Below, piece after piece: positions 1-7,233 of a stretch of 44,108 bases of DNA. The stretch's first letter is position 1, and the number at the start of each line of letters is the position of its first letter. This stretch comes from DASTSN01 sp035760665. Lineage in GTDB: Bacteria > Bacteroidota > Bacteroidia > Chitinophagales > Chitinophagaceae. Position numbers and translations under genes: made by a program. Below the pieces are notes generated by a model. It was not told the DNA's origin. It was given only the letters and a program-made list of their open reading frames with translations, and ran no database searches. The stretch spans positions 1 to 44,108 of the forward strand of contig DASTSN010000077.1 in assembly GCA_035760665.1 (NCBI GenBank). Direction: 5' to 3'.

Positions 1-837
1 TACGATCTGAAGAATACGATTTTTTCATTTATCCCCAATACTGCCGAAGTGGCTTTTTATGGCCTGCTGAAAGGCATGGAGGATTACCTGAACCGAATTA
101 AAATTGAACGCATCCTTTCCTGGAATAAAGATTTCGATGCGGAAAAACTCTCTGAAATGGTCAACCGCCGCATTCGGGTGGAGAAAATCGCCATTAAAGA
201 TGTAAAAATGCGTACGTTCATCACCGAAGATGCCGGGCGCAATGAAATGGTTCAGCACGTATACGACATCACTTACGGCACAGTGCGCAAAGGGATCGAT
301 ACAATTGTGGTGATTGATGATTCTATCGTACGGGGCACCACTTTAAAAGAGAGTATCATCCGGATGCTGGCCAGGCTGGAGCCAAAAAAAATTATCATTG
401 TTTCTTCATCGCCCCAGATCCGTTACCCGGATTGCTACGGTATAGATATGAGTAAAATGGGCGAATTTATTGCCTTTAATGCTGCCATCGGTTTGATGAA
501 AGATCACCAGAAAACCGATTGCCTGCAAGAGCTGTTTGAGCGTTGTAAAGAGCTCCAGCGAACAAATCAACTGCATACGGAAAACGTGGTGAAGCAGGTT
601 TATAAATCGTTCTCTGCCGAGGAAGTTTCTAAAAAAATCGCTGCGCTGATCACACCTCCTTCGCTGAACATACCGGTAGAGGTGATTTTTCAAAGTATTG
701 AAGACCTGCATAAAGCCTGTCCGAATAACCTGGGCGACTGGTATTTTACCGGCGACTATCCCACACCCGGTGGAAACCGTGTCGTGAACAAAGCCTTTAT
801 GAACTACATGGAGGGTAAAAACGTACGGGGTTACTAA
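1..837 (+). CDS. purF: Amidophosphoribosyltransferase-type protein, C-terminal part (5' truncated by window)
   Basis: The reading frame is open from base 1, so the N-terminal part, which in this family carries the class II glutaminase domain, lies outside the window. What remains is the phosphoribosyltransferase half. The PRPP-binding loop (VVIDDSIVRGTT, encoded near 304-342) is unmistakable and fits the enzyme that makes phosphoribosylamine from PRPP and glutamine, the first step of purine synthesis. The C-terminus continues well past the loop and ends in a Gly-rich segment (PGGNRVVNKAF) and KNVRGY. Bacteroidota can carry a canonical PurF and a longer paralogue, and without the N-terminus I cannot tell which this is. 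It is followed by an 89-bp gap and a phosphatase gene on the same strand. Confidence 0.8.
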   Translation, partial: YDLKNTIFSFIPNTAEVAFYGLLKGMEDYLNRIKIERILSWNKDFDAEKLSEMVNRRIRVEKIAIKDVKMRTFITEDAGRNEMVQHVYDITYGTVRKGIDTIVVIDDSIVRGTTLKESIIRMLARLEPKKIIIVSSSPQIRYPDCYGIDMSKMGEFIAFNAAIGLMKDHQKTDCLQELFERCKELQRTNQLHTENVVKQVYKSFSAEEVSKKIAALITPPSLNIPVEVIFQSIEDLHKACPNNLGDWYFTGDYPTPGGNRVVNKAFMNYMEGKNVRGY

Positions 838-926
838 TACAATAGCAGCCGGTTTATAAAGCAAGTGTTGTTTTTATAAGTGGTAAACCGTTTACGTTCT
901 TTTCCAAATTTTAAACTTCCTGTTAC

Positions 927-1430
927 ATGAAAACACTGCTGTTGATTCGTCATGCTAAAAGCAGCTGGGATAGTGCAACACTTAATGATTTTGACCGTCC
1001 GCTGAATGACAGGGGCAAGAAAGATGCACCTGTAATGGCAAAAAGATTGCTTGACAAGAAGGTGCAGATCGACCTGATCGTGTCCAGTCCTGCCAAGCGG
1101 GCCAGGAAAACAGCTGCAATCTTTGCTGAAGAATATGGTATAAAAGATAAACAGATAATCTATAAAGAGGCGCTGTATGCCGCCCCGGCAGAAGTATTTG
1201 AGACTGTCATTGCACAACTGGAGGATCAGTTTGATCACGCGGCGCTGTTTTCACATAATCCTGGTCTCACAGATTTTGTCAATACACTGACGACTGTGCG
1301 GGTGGATGATCTGCCTACCTGCAGTGTCTTTGCAATTAAAGTGCCCGTAAAGAAATGGAAAGATTTCCCCGGGGCGGATAAGGAATTCTGGTTTTTTGAT
1401 TATCCTAAGTCCGGAGGCAACAGGTTGTAA
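927..1430 (+). CDS. SixA-type histidine phosphatase family protein
   Basis: This 167-residue protein begins with LLIRHAKSSW, the RHG-type catalytic motif of the histidine phosphatase superfamily in its SixA form (RHAxS), followed by DRPLNDRGKKDA. A second conserved His lies in LFSHNPGLTDF near residue 112. SixA removes phosphate from phosphohistidine in HPt proteins in Escherichia coli; in Bacteroidota the substrate is usually unknown. There is no signal peptide, so it should be cytoplasmic. The ATG start gives a protein of normal length for the family. Its stop codon lies only 3 bp from the stop codon of the convergent glycosyltransferase gene, with no terminator hairpin visible between them. 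Confidence 0.85.
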   Translation: MKTLLLIRHAKSSWDSATLNDFDRPLNDRGKKDAPVMAKRLLDKKVQIDLIVSSPAKRARKTAAIFAEEYGIKDKQIIYKEALYAAPAEVFETVIAQLEDQFDHAALFSHNPGLTDFVNTLTTVRVDDLPTCSVFAIKVPVKKWKDFPGADKEFWFFDYPKSGGNRL

Positions 1431-1433
1431 AGG

Positions 1434-2597
1434 TTATTTACCGGAAGTTTTTAAACCATTCGTTAAGAAGTTTTTGATACGGACTTGCAGTAGTAACCCA
1501 CCGGCATCTGTTTCTGGAAAGTGGTATGGAAATTCTTTTGCAGCCTGCAGGGCGGCAGTCAGTGAAAACCCGCTTTGTTCCTTGCAATATGCAATGTGCT
1601 TTGCTGTAAGGTAGCCTGCCAGATACTCCTGTTCGGTTTGGCCGGGTGTGGGAATGAGGACCGATTTTTTTTTCATGTTCACAAGATCCATCACCGTACT
1701 ATAGCCGCAGCGGCTGATAACCAGGGAGGCCGCCTGCATTTCCTCGTTTAACGCTTTTGCCGGCAGGTGATTGTAAATCCTGATTTGGTTGCTGGAAGGA
1801 ATCAGAGTGACCGAGCCGGGCAATCCTCTCACCAGTGTTGCGGTACCGGGGTAACGAGCCAGATCATCAAGTACTTTGTTTTCCAACAGGCTTCGCTGAG
1901 GCTCGGGACCGGATAGTAAAATGAGCACATGGCCTTCTTTTTCAGGAATATTTAATGGAAGTAATCTTGATAGAGGGCCTATATAAAATACCGGTATAGC
2001 CGGCTGCTTCTCTGGGTGTGAAAGGTCGCCGGCAAGGTTCGTTGTGCCCGGTAAATCGGGAATCCAGCACTCACTGAACCGATTGATGTAACGAAAATTG
2101 AATCGCCGTAACCATGATTCGGTCCATTTGCCCAGCGGGCTCTTGATTTGTAATTGATGCGTGATAAAAACGCAGGGAATTTTGGCATGGTACAAACCAA
2201 AGCGGTTATCTGATAGTACAGCACTGATGGCGTGTTTTTTAACAACAGATTTCAGCCATCTGTGCTCATAGTATATCACTCTTAAAATGCGTGGTACCTG
2301 CGAAAGCAGGGCAAAAAACATCCCGGTGCGGGTGGAGGCATAACGAACACGGTAGCCCTGCAAGGGTATAATTTCCAAAGCCGGGAATTCGACTTGTAAC
2401 AGCTGGGCGGTGGGGCCGCCTGCTGCCAGCAGCACATCTGCCCCCTCCTGCAACAGCTGGCGGATGATTGGAATGCAGCGGGTTGCATGACCAAGGCCCC
2501 AATCCAGCGGCGCCACCAAAATGCGGGGTTTTCCCCCGTGTTTTTCTTCAGTCGCTTGAATTTTGTCAAAATTTGTATCTTTTTCGACCAGCGGCAT
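1434..2597 (-). CDS. Glycosyltransferase, GT-B fold (MurG/UDP-glucuronosyltransferase-like)
   Basis: This 387-residue protein opens with ILVAPLDWGLGHATRCIPI, the N-terminal Gly-rich nucleotide-sugar glycosyltransferase signature of GT-B enzymes related to MurG. The C-terminal half has ISRCGYSTVMDL and PTPGQTEQEYLA, which match the donor-binding region of the same superfamily. The acceptor and sugar cannot be read from sequence. About 35 residues precede the conserved core, more than is usual, but no internal ATG or GTG start is available before it. The gene is divergent from the small lipoprotein gene at 2643. A TACTAA-aata-TTAGTA inverted repeat (2597-2612) touches its start codon and may be regulatory. 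Family assignment is good; specific function is unknown. Confidence 0.78.
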   Translation of the reverse strand: MPLVEKDTNFDKIQATEEKHGGKPRILVAPLDWGLGHATRCIPIIRQLLQEGADVLLAAGGPTAQLLQVEFPALEIIPLQGYRVRYASTRTGMFFALLSQVPRILRVIYYEHRWLKSVVKKHAISAVLSDNRFGLYHAKIPCVFITHQLQIKSPLGKWTESWLRRFNFRYINRFSECWIPDLPGTTNLAGDLSHPEKQPAIPVFYIGPLSRLLPLNIPEKEGHVLILLSGPEPQRSLLENKVLDDLARYPGTATLVRGLPGSVTLIPSSNQIRIYNHLPAKALNEEMQAASLVISRCGYSTVMDLVNMKKKSVLIPTPGQTEQEYLAGYLTAKHIAYCKEQSGFSLTAALQAAKEFPYHFPETDAGGLLLQVRIKNFLTNGLKTSGK

Positions 2598-2642
2598 ACT
2601 AAAATATTAGTAAAATAGTTTTATTTTTAAAACCCGAATTTT

Positions 2643-2786
2643 ATGAAGCTAACCAACAAAATAATCGTTTTTCTGTTAATATCAGGTATTGTATTTGCTA
2701 TGGGTTGTAGCAGGAATTATTATTCCGGCACCGGGAAAGGGAGCAACTGTGGATGCCCAAGCCATAAAGGAATGTCAGGTTACTAA
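2643..2786 (+). CDS. Small Cys/Gly-rich lipoprotein (47 aa), function unknown
   Basis: This short gene encodes 47 residues. It has a Lys-bearing start (MKLTNKII), a hydrophobic stretch, and a lipobox-like FAMGC with Cys22, so the mature part would be only about 26 residues, anchored by lipid. The mature tail contains CGCP (Cys36, Cys38) followed by SHKGMSGY. Two closely spaced Cys plus a His in so short a chain suggest metal or redox binding, but that is inference. It lies 46 bp downstream of the divergent glycosyltransferase start and 12 bp upstream of the next gene, so the two small genes probably form a transcription unit. I do not recognise a named family. Confidence 0.62.
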   Translation: MKLTNKIIVFLLISGIVFAMGCSRNYYSGTGKGSNCGCPSHKGMSGY

Positions 2787-2798
2787 AATCTGATTAGT

Positions 2799-3041
2799 AT
2801 GAGTAACACCAACCGAGACTTATTAGTGCTTTTAAAAGATCACTCCATGAGTGACCAGGCGATTGAGCAGCAGGTTGAATACCTGCATTTCATTCTTCAA
2901 AATGCTGAATCTGCCGAACAGTTCTGTATTGCGCATGAACTGGTAATCAGAAATTATATTACAAGCAAGCCCCGAAAAATATTAAAAGCGGTGAAAGACC
3001 CGGTGCTCAAGCCGTTTTGTTTTCTTGTTAATAAGAACTAA
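2799..3041 (+). CDS. Small hypothetical protein (80 aa)
   Basis: This 80-residue protein is rich in charged residues and predicted to be helical in its first half (QAIEQQVEYLHFILQNAES). The C-terminal half is basic (SKPRKILKAVKDP). There is no signal peptide, transmembrane segment or recognisable motif. It starts 12 bp after the small lipoprotein stop codon and is followed by a good terminator at 3061, which supports a two-gene transcript. I do not recognise the family and assign no function. Confidence 0.6.
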   Translation: MSNTNRDLLVLLKDHSMSDQAIEQQVEYLHFILQNAESAEQFCIAHELVIRNYITSKPRKILKAVKDPVLKPFCFLVNKN

Positions 3042-3060
3042 ATTTTCAACTTTTTGTCAA

Positions 3061-3088
3061 ACATCCCCAATCGGGGATGTTTTGTTTT
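3061..3088 (+). terminator. Rho-independent terminator after the small-protein pair
   Basis: A perfect 8-bp stem (ACATCCCC / GGGGATGT) closes a 4-nt loop and is followed by a T-rich tract (TTTGTTTT). It lies 20 bp after the stop codon of the 80-residue gene. Confidence 0.85.
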
Positions 3089-3241
3089 ACATACATTGAT
3101 TTCCCTAGGAAACCAGACAAAGTCAGATTCCCTTCCGGCAATTTTTCAAGGCCCTCTTCACCTGCTATGGGAATACTTTAACAACTTGCCAGTAAACAGG
3201 TTTTTGTAAAAATGATCTCATGGTTAGTTAAACGTAAAGCC

Positions 3242-3607
3242 ATGAAAAAATTTTTTACCCTTTCCATTGTTTCCATGATCGCTGTATTTTCTCTCATCAG
3301 TTGCAGCAAGCAGCCAATTATTGATTATGGTGAAGGCTACTGGTTGTCGCAGGAGCGTGCAGTGGTGGTTTATAGCAGTGCGTATTGTAACTACTACGTG
3401 GTGGAAACGAATTATGGATACACAGTTATTGCATCACTGGACGGGTATCGTCCGTTCGAGGGTGATGTCATGTATGGAAATTTCAGTAATTACGGCGTGC
3501 GGGATTATTACGACCGATCCGGCGGCATTATCGTTAGCGGCAGTGTCAAAGAATACTGGCTCAGTTATTACGATGCACAACAAGCGGTTGACTATTATTG
3601 TCATTAG
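3242..3607 (+). CDS. Putative lipoprotein of unknown function
   Basis: This 121-residue protein has a lipoprotein signal: MKKFFTLSIVSM, a hydrophobic core, and the lipobox LISC followed by SKQP. I chose the ATG at 3242 because it gives a standard signal peptide; an in-frame ATG at 3212 would add ten residues ahead of it. The mature part is about 100 residues and exceptionally rich in Tyr, with many YY pairs and isolated aromatic residues, which suggests a small all-beta envelope protein. No family is recognised. It stands alone between the terminator at 3061 and a bidirectional terminator at 3612. Confidence 0.7.
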   Translation: MKKFFTLSIVSMIAVFSLISCSKQPIIDYGEGYWLSQERAVVVYSSAYCNYYVVETNYGYTVIASLDGYRPFEGDVMYGNFSNYGVRDYYDRSGGIIVSGSVKEYWLSYYDAQQAVDYYCH

Positions 3608-3611
3608 CCTG

Positions 3612-3647
3612 AAAAAATACCAGGTCGTAGCAGACCTGGTATTTTTT
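3612..3647. terminator. Bidirectional terminator
   Basis: A perfect 15-bp inverted repeat (3612-3626 with 3633-3647, loop GTAGCA) has a run of A on the left flank and a run of T on the right, so it can end transcription in both directions. It lies between the lipoprotein gene and the convergent aminotransferase gene. Confidence 0.9.
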
Positions 3648-3666
3648 ATAAATAGAGAAATGATGT

Positions 3667-4926
3667 TTATTTCAACTTAACCAGTGCTTCCCTGAGTTTG
3701 TCAATCATGACTGTAATGTCTTCTTTTTTGCAGGTGCCTACGCTCAGCCGGTACCATGGGCTGGTTCGGTCGGCGCCAAATGCGTAGAAGGGAACGACCG
3801 CCAGCCTTGCTTCATTTAAAATATACGATGTGACAGCACTTTGATCGGTTAGTGGTATTCCGTCTGGTGATGTTTTCCCGGCCAGGTCGATCTTAATGGT
3901 GAGATAAATCGCTGCTTCCGGTGCAATGGCATCAACGGGGAGTCCTTCCTGCCTAAGTTGCATAAAGCCATCGTAGATACCCTGGAGCCGCTCTTCCAGT
4001 CCTTTTTTAAAAGTGGTAAGAAAGGCATTGATTTCGCTGCGGTAGTTTGCCAGGTAGTAGGCAACTGCTTTTTGCTCGGCCATGGGCGCCCAGGCGCCAA
4101 CATGTGTGAGGATAGCTTTCATTTTAGCAATAACGGTCGCCGGTCCAAAGCTCCATCCCACCCGCACCCCTGTAGAGGCAAATGCTTTACTGATGGCATC
4201 GATGAAAATAGTATAATCACGCATTTGCGGCCGCAGCATCACAGGGTTATAATGCCGGATGGATCCGTAGGTGAGGTGCCAGTACATTTGGTCATACATC
4301 ACGTACAGTTTTTTTTCATTTTCACCCCGGCGGGCATTTTCTTCCAGCACCAGGTCGCAGATAGCTTCCAGCTCCTCCTTGCGAAAAGTGGTACCCGTTG
4401 GATTTTGCGGCGAGCACAGGGAAATCAGGGTGGCATTACGAATATGCGGTTTTATATCAGCGGCCGCCGGCATAAAATTATTTTCTGGCTTTGCTTCTAT
4501 TACGATATGCTCTCCGCCAACAAAATGTGTATAGTGATTATTATTCCAGGAAGGTACTGCGTAAATGATTTTGTCTCCTTTATCACAGATTGCCCGGAAT
4601 GCTGCGTAAATCAGCGGGCGGCCACCCGAAGCAACGAGAATCTCGCTGGTGCCGTAATCAAGTCCTTCGGTGTCTTTTGTAAAGGAAAGAATAGCTTCCC
4701 GCAGATCCAGGTTGCCTTCGGCAGCGGGATAGTTCGTAAAATGCCTGCGGTAAGCTTCTACAATGGCGTCTTCGAGTTCTTTTGGAATGGGGAATATGGC
4801 AGGATCAAAGTCACCTACGGTAAAGTTGTAAATTTTTTCTCCCCGCCGGATTTTTTCCCTGATCTCCCCGCCCAGTTTTACGATTTCAGAACCAATCAGT
4901 GTTTCAGAAAGTTGCGACAGTTTCAT
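3667..4926 (-). CDS. Class I/II PLP-dependent aminotransferase (aspartate aminotransferase family)
   Basis: This 419-residue fold-type I aminotransferase has the Schiff-base lysine in DAISKAFASTGVRVGW (Lys247), the PLP-ring Asp212 and Tyr215 in YDQMYW, Asn175 in SPQNPTGT, and a C-terminal YRLSVG with the carboxylate-binding Arg. The overall shape fits aspartate or aromatic aminotransferases; the amino-acid substrate cannot be fixed from sequence. It is cytoplasmic. The gene is monocistronic: a TACTTTTG promoter box lies about 43 bp upstream and the bidirectional terminator lies 20 bp beyond its stop codon. Confidence 0.85.
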   Translation of the reverse strand: MKLSQLSETLIGSEIVKLGGEIREKIRRGEKIYNFTVGDFDPAIFPIPKELEDAIVEAYRRHFTNYPAAEGNLDLREAILSFTKDTEGLDYGTSEILVASGGRPLIYAAFRAICDKGDKIIYAVPSWNNNHYTHFVGGEHIVIEAKPENNFMPAAADIKPHIRNATLISLCSPQNPTGTTFRKEELEAICDLVLEENARRGENEKKLYVMYDQMYWHLTYGSIRHYNPVMLRPQMRDYTIFIDAISKAFASTGVRVGWSFGPATVIAKMKAILTHVGAWAPMAEQKAVAYYLANYRSEINAFLTTFKKGLEERLQGIYDGFMQLRQEGLPVDAIAPEAAIYLTIKIDLAGKTSPDGIPLTDQSAVTSYILNEARLAVVPFYAFGADRTSPWYRLSVGTCKKEDITVMIDKLREALVKLK

Positions 4927-4968
4927 AGCCAGTATTTTGGGGAATCATAAAAAACTAACAAGTGTACG

Positions 4969-4998
4969 CAAAAGTACAGTGATTGCAGGAGATAGCAA
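4969..4998 (-). promoter_or_regulatory. Promoter of the aminotransferase gene
   Basis: On the minus strand a TACTTTTG -7 box (4969-4976) is preceded by TTG (4996-4998) with a 19-bp spacer, matching the Bacteroidota TTG-N19-TAnnTTTG promoter arrangement. Confidence 0.65.
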
Positions 4999-5095
4999 GA
5001 AATGATCAGCTTAAAATTGCTGTACAAGGATACCGGTTGTACGAAGTCGATAAAATAGTGTATGAAAAAGAAACTCAGTGCAAAAAAGGAAGCAG

Positions 5096-5169
5096 AGCCA
5101 CCCATGGGATTCGAACCCATGACCTGCTATTTACGAAACAGCCGCTCTAACCAACTGAGCCAGGGTGGC
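5096..5169 (-). tRNA. tRNA-Thr (anticodon CGT)
   Basis: The minus strand folds into a complete cloverleaf. The acceptor stem is GCCACCC/GGGTGGC, the D stem GCTC/GAGC, the anticodon stem GCTGT/ATAGC with loop TTCGTAA (anticodon CGT, reading ACG), and the T arm ATGGG-TTCGAAT-CCCAT. The discriminator base is T and CCA is not encoded. It is a single-copy gene with its own promoter box at 5196-5203. Confidence 0.93.
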
Positions 5170-5195
5170 TTTTACCGGGATAACAAAAGCGGCTG

Positions 5196-5203
5196 CAAAA
5201 ATA
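5196..5203 (-). promoter_or_regulatory. -7 promoter box for tRNA-Thr
   Basis: TATTTTTG on the minus strand, followed by C, lies 27 bp upstream of the tRNA 5' end. I see no convincing -33 element. Confidence 0.55.
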
Positions 5204-5227
5204 AGCAACCCGTGAAACTGTGAAAAG

Positions 5228-5257
5228 AAAAAAGCTTCCTCTTCAGGAAGCTTTTTT
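5228..5257. terminator. Terminator after msrB
   Basis: A 13-bp perfect stem (5228-5240 with 5245-5257, loop CTTC) is flanked by an A-rich run on one side and a T run on the other. It ends the minus-strand msrB transcript 23 bp past the stop codon and isolates the tRNA gene. Confidence 0.88.
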
Positions 5258-5279
5258 GTGCAGGCTGCAGCTTGTTTTG

Positions 5280-5864
5280 TCACTGGCCTGATGAATTCTT
5301 TTGTTCTTCGTTGTATTTTTTTTCTGCTTCTTTAGCTTTTGCAAAATCCAGTACAACCCCGTTAATACAGTACCGTAATCCTGTAGGCGGGGGTCCATCA
5401 TCAAAAACATGCCCAAGGTGTGCTTTGCAACGGCCGCAGAGCACTTCTGTACGGTGCATTCCATAGGAGTCATCTGGGGCATAAATAATACTGGTTTTGC
5501 TAATCGGTTCATAAAAACTGGGCCAGCCACAACCGCTTTCAAATTTTGTATCGCTTTTAAATAACTGATTTCCACAAGCTGCACAGTAGTAAGTGCCTTT
5601 GTCAAAAAAGTTTTCGAATTTGCTCGACCAGGGTCTTTCGGTGCCCTTCAGGCGGGCTATTTTATATACATCATCCGGCAATATTTTCTTCCATTCATCA
5701 TCACTTAAGGTAACTTTTGCTGTATCTGTGGTGGAATAAACCGGGTTATTTTTTTTCGTAGTGTCCATGCTGGTAATTTTTAGTTTGGAAGAATTTTGAG
5801 AATAACTGCACTGCTGCAATGCAGCGGCCAATAATACAATGAATATGCTCCATAGATTCTTCAT
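5280..5864 (-). CDS. msrB: Peptide-methionine (R)-S-oxide reductase, exported lipoprotein form
   Basis: This 194-residue protein reduces methionine-R-sulfoxide in oxidised proteins. It has the two Zn-binding pairs CAAC and CGRC, the fold motif ESGCGWPSFY, and RYCING with the catalytic Cys. The first 19 residues look like a lipoprotein signal (MKNLWSIFIVLLAAALQQC), so the enzyme should act in the periplasm, tethered to a membrane, rather than in the cytoplasm. About 40 linker residues separate the signal from the core. I chose the ATG at 5864; a TTG seven codons upstream overlaps the TACATTTG promoter box and is therefore unlikely. Confidence 0.9.
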   Translation of the reverse strand: MKNLWSIFIVLLAAALQQCSYSQNSSKLKITSMDTTKKNNPVYSTTDTAKVTLSDDEWKKILPDDVYKIARLKGTERPWSSKFENFFDKGTYYCAACGNQLFKSDTKFESGCGWPSFYEPISKTSIIYAPDDSYGMHRTEVLCGRCKAHLGHVFDDGPPPTGLRYCINGVVLDFAKAKEAEKKYNEEQKNSSGQ

Positions 5865-5882
5865 ACAACTCAATTTATATAA

Positions 5883-5890
5883 CAAATGTA
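5883..5890 (-). promoter_or_regulatory. -7 promoter box for msrB
   Basis: TACATTTG on the minus strand lies 18 bp upstream of the chosen msrB ATG. Its position excludes the upstream TTG as a start. Confidence 0.55.
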
Positions 5891-6021
5891 CGATAGAAGT
5901 GTTCGGTTGGTTTGTCCGGCCTGCGACATAGAGCGGCTCTTAACAATTCTTTGAAAAACTTTGCGGTAAGGCGCCTACAAAGCTATTTGCTTTGTTTCAG
6001 GGTTATTTAAGCATTGGATGT

Positions 6022-6029
6022 TATATTTG
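6022..6029 (+). promoter_or_regulatory. -7 promoter box for adk
   Basis: TATATTTG lies 26 bp upstream of the adenylate kinase ATG. No well-spaced TTTG -33 element is present; the nearest is about 27 bp upstream. Confidence 0.55.
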
Positions 6030-6055
6030 TTACTCACCAAGATTAGTAAGCAGCT

Positions 6056-6631
6056 ATGTTTAATTTGATTTTGTTTGGCCCTCCCGGCAGCGGTAAAGGC
6101 ACACAGTCGGATAAATTAGTAGAAAAATATGGTTTTGTACACCTGTCTACCGGCAACCTGCTGCGGGCAGAAATTGCACAAAAAACACCTTTAGGTCTTG
6201 AAGCCAAGAGTTTTATGGATAAAGGTCAACTGGTACCGGATGAAGTGGTGATCGGTATGATTGATTCCAGCCTGGAACATCACAAAGGAGCAATAGGTTT
6301 TTTATTTGATGGCTTTCCCCGCACAGTTGCGCAGGCGGAGGCCCTGGATAAACTACTTGCGTTAAAAAAATCCTCTATACATGTTGTGCTAGCCCTTGAA
6401 GTGGGCGAACAGGAACTGGTAAACCGTTTGCTCAACCGAGGTAAGACCTCCGGCAGAAGTGATGATACAGATGAGACCGTCATTCGTAAACGGTTGACAG
6501 TTTACAATAATGAAACGGCACCCGTAGCTGAGTATTACAAAAAAACCGGAAAACTCCAGTCGATAAAAGGTGAAGGATCTGTTGATGATATTTTTGCATC
6601 GCTCTGCGGTGCGATTGATGCTGAAAAATGA
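6056..6631 (+). CDS. adk: Adenylate kinase
   Basis: This 191-residue enzyme interconverts ATP and AMP with two ADP. The P-loop GPPGSGKGT is at residues 8-16, LSTGNLLR and DGFPRTVAQAEAL form the AMP-binding region, and GRSDDTDETVIRKRL is the short lid. It is the short-lid type, without the zinc-binding insertion of many Gram-positive enzymes, as is usual in Bacteroidota. It is monocistronic: a TATATTTG box lies upstream and a strong terminator 21 bp beyond the stop codon. In many Bacteroidota adk is next to obgE, but here obgE is about 28 kb away. Confidence 0.95.
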   Translation: MFNLILFGPPGSGKGTQSDKLVEKYGFVHLSTGNLLRAEIAQKTPLGLEAKSFMDKGQLVPDEVVIGMIDSSLEHHKGAIGFLFDGFPRTVAQAEALDKLLALKKSSIHVVLALEVGEQELVNRLLNRGKTSGRSDDTDETVIRKRLTVYNNETAPVAEYYKKTGKLQSIKGEGSVDDIFASLCGAIDAEK

Positions 6632-6652
6632 TCATGATAGCGCAATGAATGT

Positions 6653-6695
6653 ATACATAAAAAATCCCGGCTTGATACCGGGATTTTTTATGTAT
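6653..6695. terminator. Strong bidirectional terminator after adk
   Basis: A perfect 18-bp inverted repeat (6653-6670 with 6678-6695, loop CTTGATA) contains A6 and T6 tracts next to a CCCGG/CCGGG core, so it works in either direction. It serves adk and the convergent lipoprotein gene. Confidence 0.92.
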
Positions 6696-6728
6696 AGGAC
6701 AGTGCTTTTTGCAGAAGTGTCTATTAAT

Positions 6729-7190
6729 TTAGTGCCGGAGTAACGAATCAGCCTTGTCCAGGGTTTTCAGCATCTGGTCTTTCACACTGTGTATTTTCGT
6801 TTTTTCTGCTTCCAGGTATTCGGTTCTTTTTTGTTCATCGTTCATCGCTGAGTCCATGTTGAAGCCATCCATCCAGTTGTTCATTGCTGCTTTGGCATTT
6901 TCCAACTCTTTTACCAGGCTATCCAGGCCCGTTTTATATGCTGCTGCAGCTTTTTGTGCAGTTGCCGGTAGTTTTGCAATGGAGTCAATGGCGGCCTGTG
7001 CTGTTTTTTGTGCGGCATTAAGCTTGCCCATTTTGCCCATTCCCACATCATGACCAGCCATGATATCATCCATCAGGCTGTCAAGGTGCGTTTTAGGAGC
7101 GGCCGATTGTTTTGCATTATTTTCACTGGCATTATTACAGGCCATAAGCATTGTCAAAGCCAGGGTTGTCAGGAGAAAGGTTACTTTCAT
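6729..7190 (-). CDS. Putative lipoprotein, helical, His/Met-containing
   Basis: This 153-residue protein starts with a lipoprotein signal (MKVTFLLTTLALTMLMAC, Cys18). The mature part is almost entirely helical and Ala/Lys-rich, with DIMAGHDVGMGKMGKL near residues 44-59 and a C-terminal coiled-coil-like region. It resembles short Bacteroidota lipoproteins often labelled 'viral A-type inclusion protein', a name that says nothing about function. The ATG at 7190 is chosen because the upstream TTG would overlap the TACCTTTG box. It lies 43 bp downstream of the outer-membrane protein gene but has its own candidate promoter. Confidence 0.72.
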   Translation of the reverse strand: MKVTFLLTTLALTMLMACNNASENNAKQSAAPKTHLDSLMDDIMAGHDVGMGKMGKLNAAQKTAQAAIDSIAKLPATAQKAAAAYKTGLDSLVKELENAKAAMNNWMDGFNMDSAMNDEQKRTEYLEAEKTKIHSVKDQMLKTLDKADSLLRH

Positions 7191-7233
7191 TGTTATTTTA
7201 TTTAAGAAAAAAAATTCTAAACGAGCTATCGTA

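Noticed and set aside
3958..4950. 330-codon open frame on the plus strand opposite the aminotransferase gene
   Set aside because: The minus strand encodes a complete aminotransferase with its PLP-lysine motif. The plus frame has no family motif and only mirrors the coding bias of the other strand.
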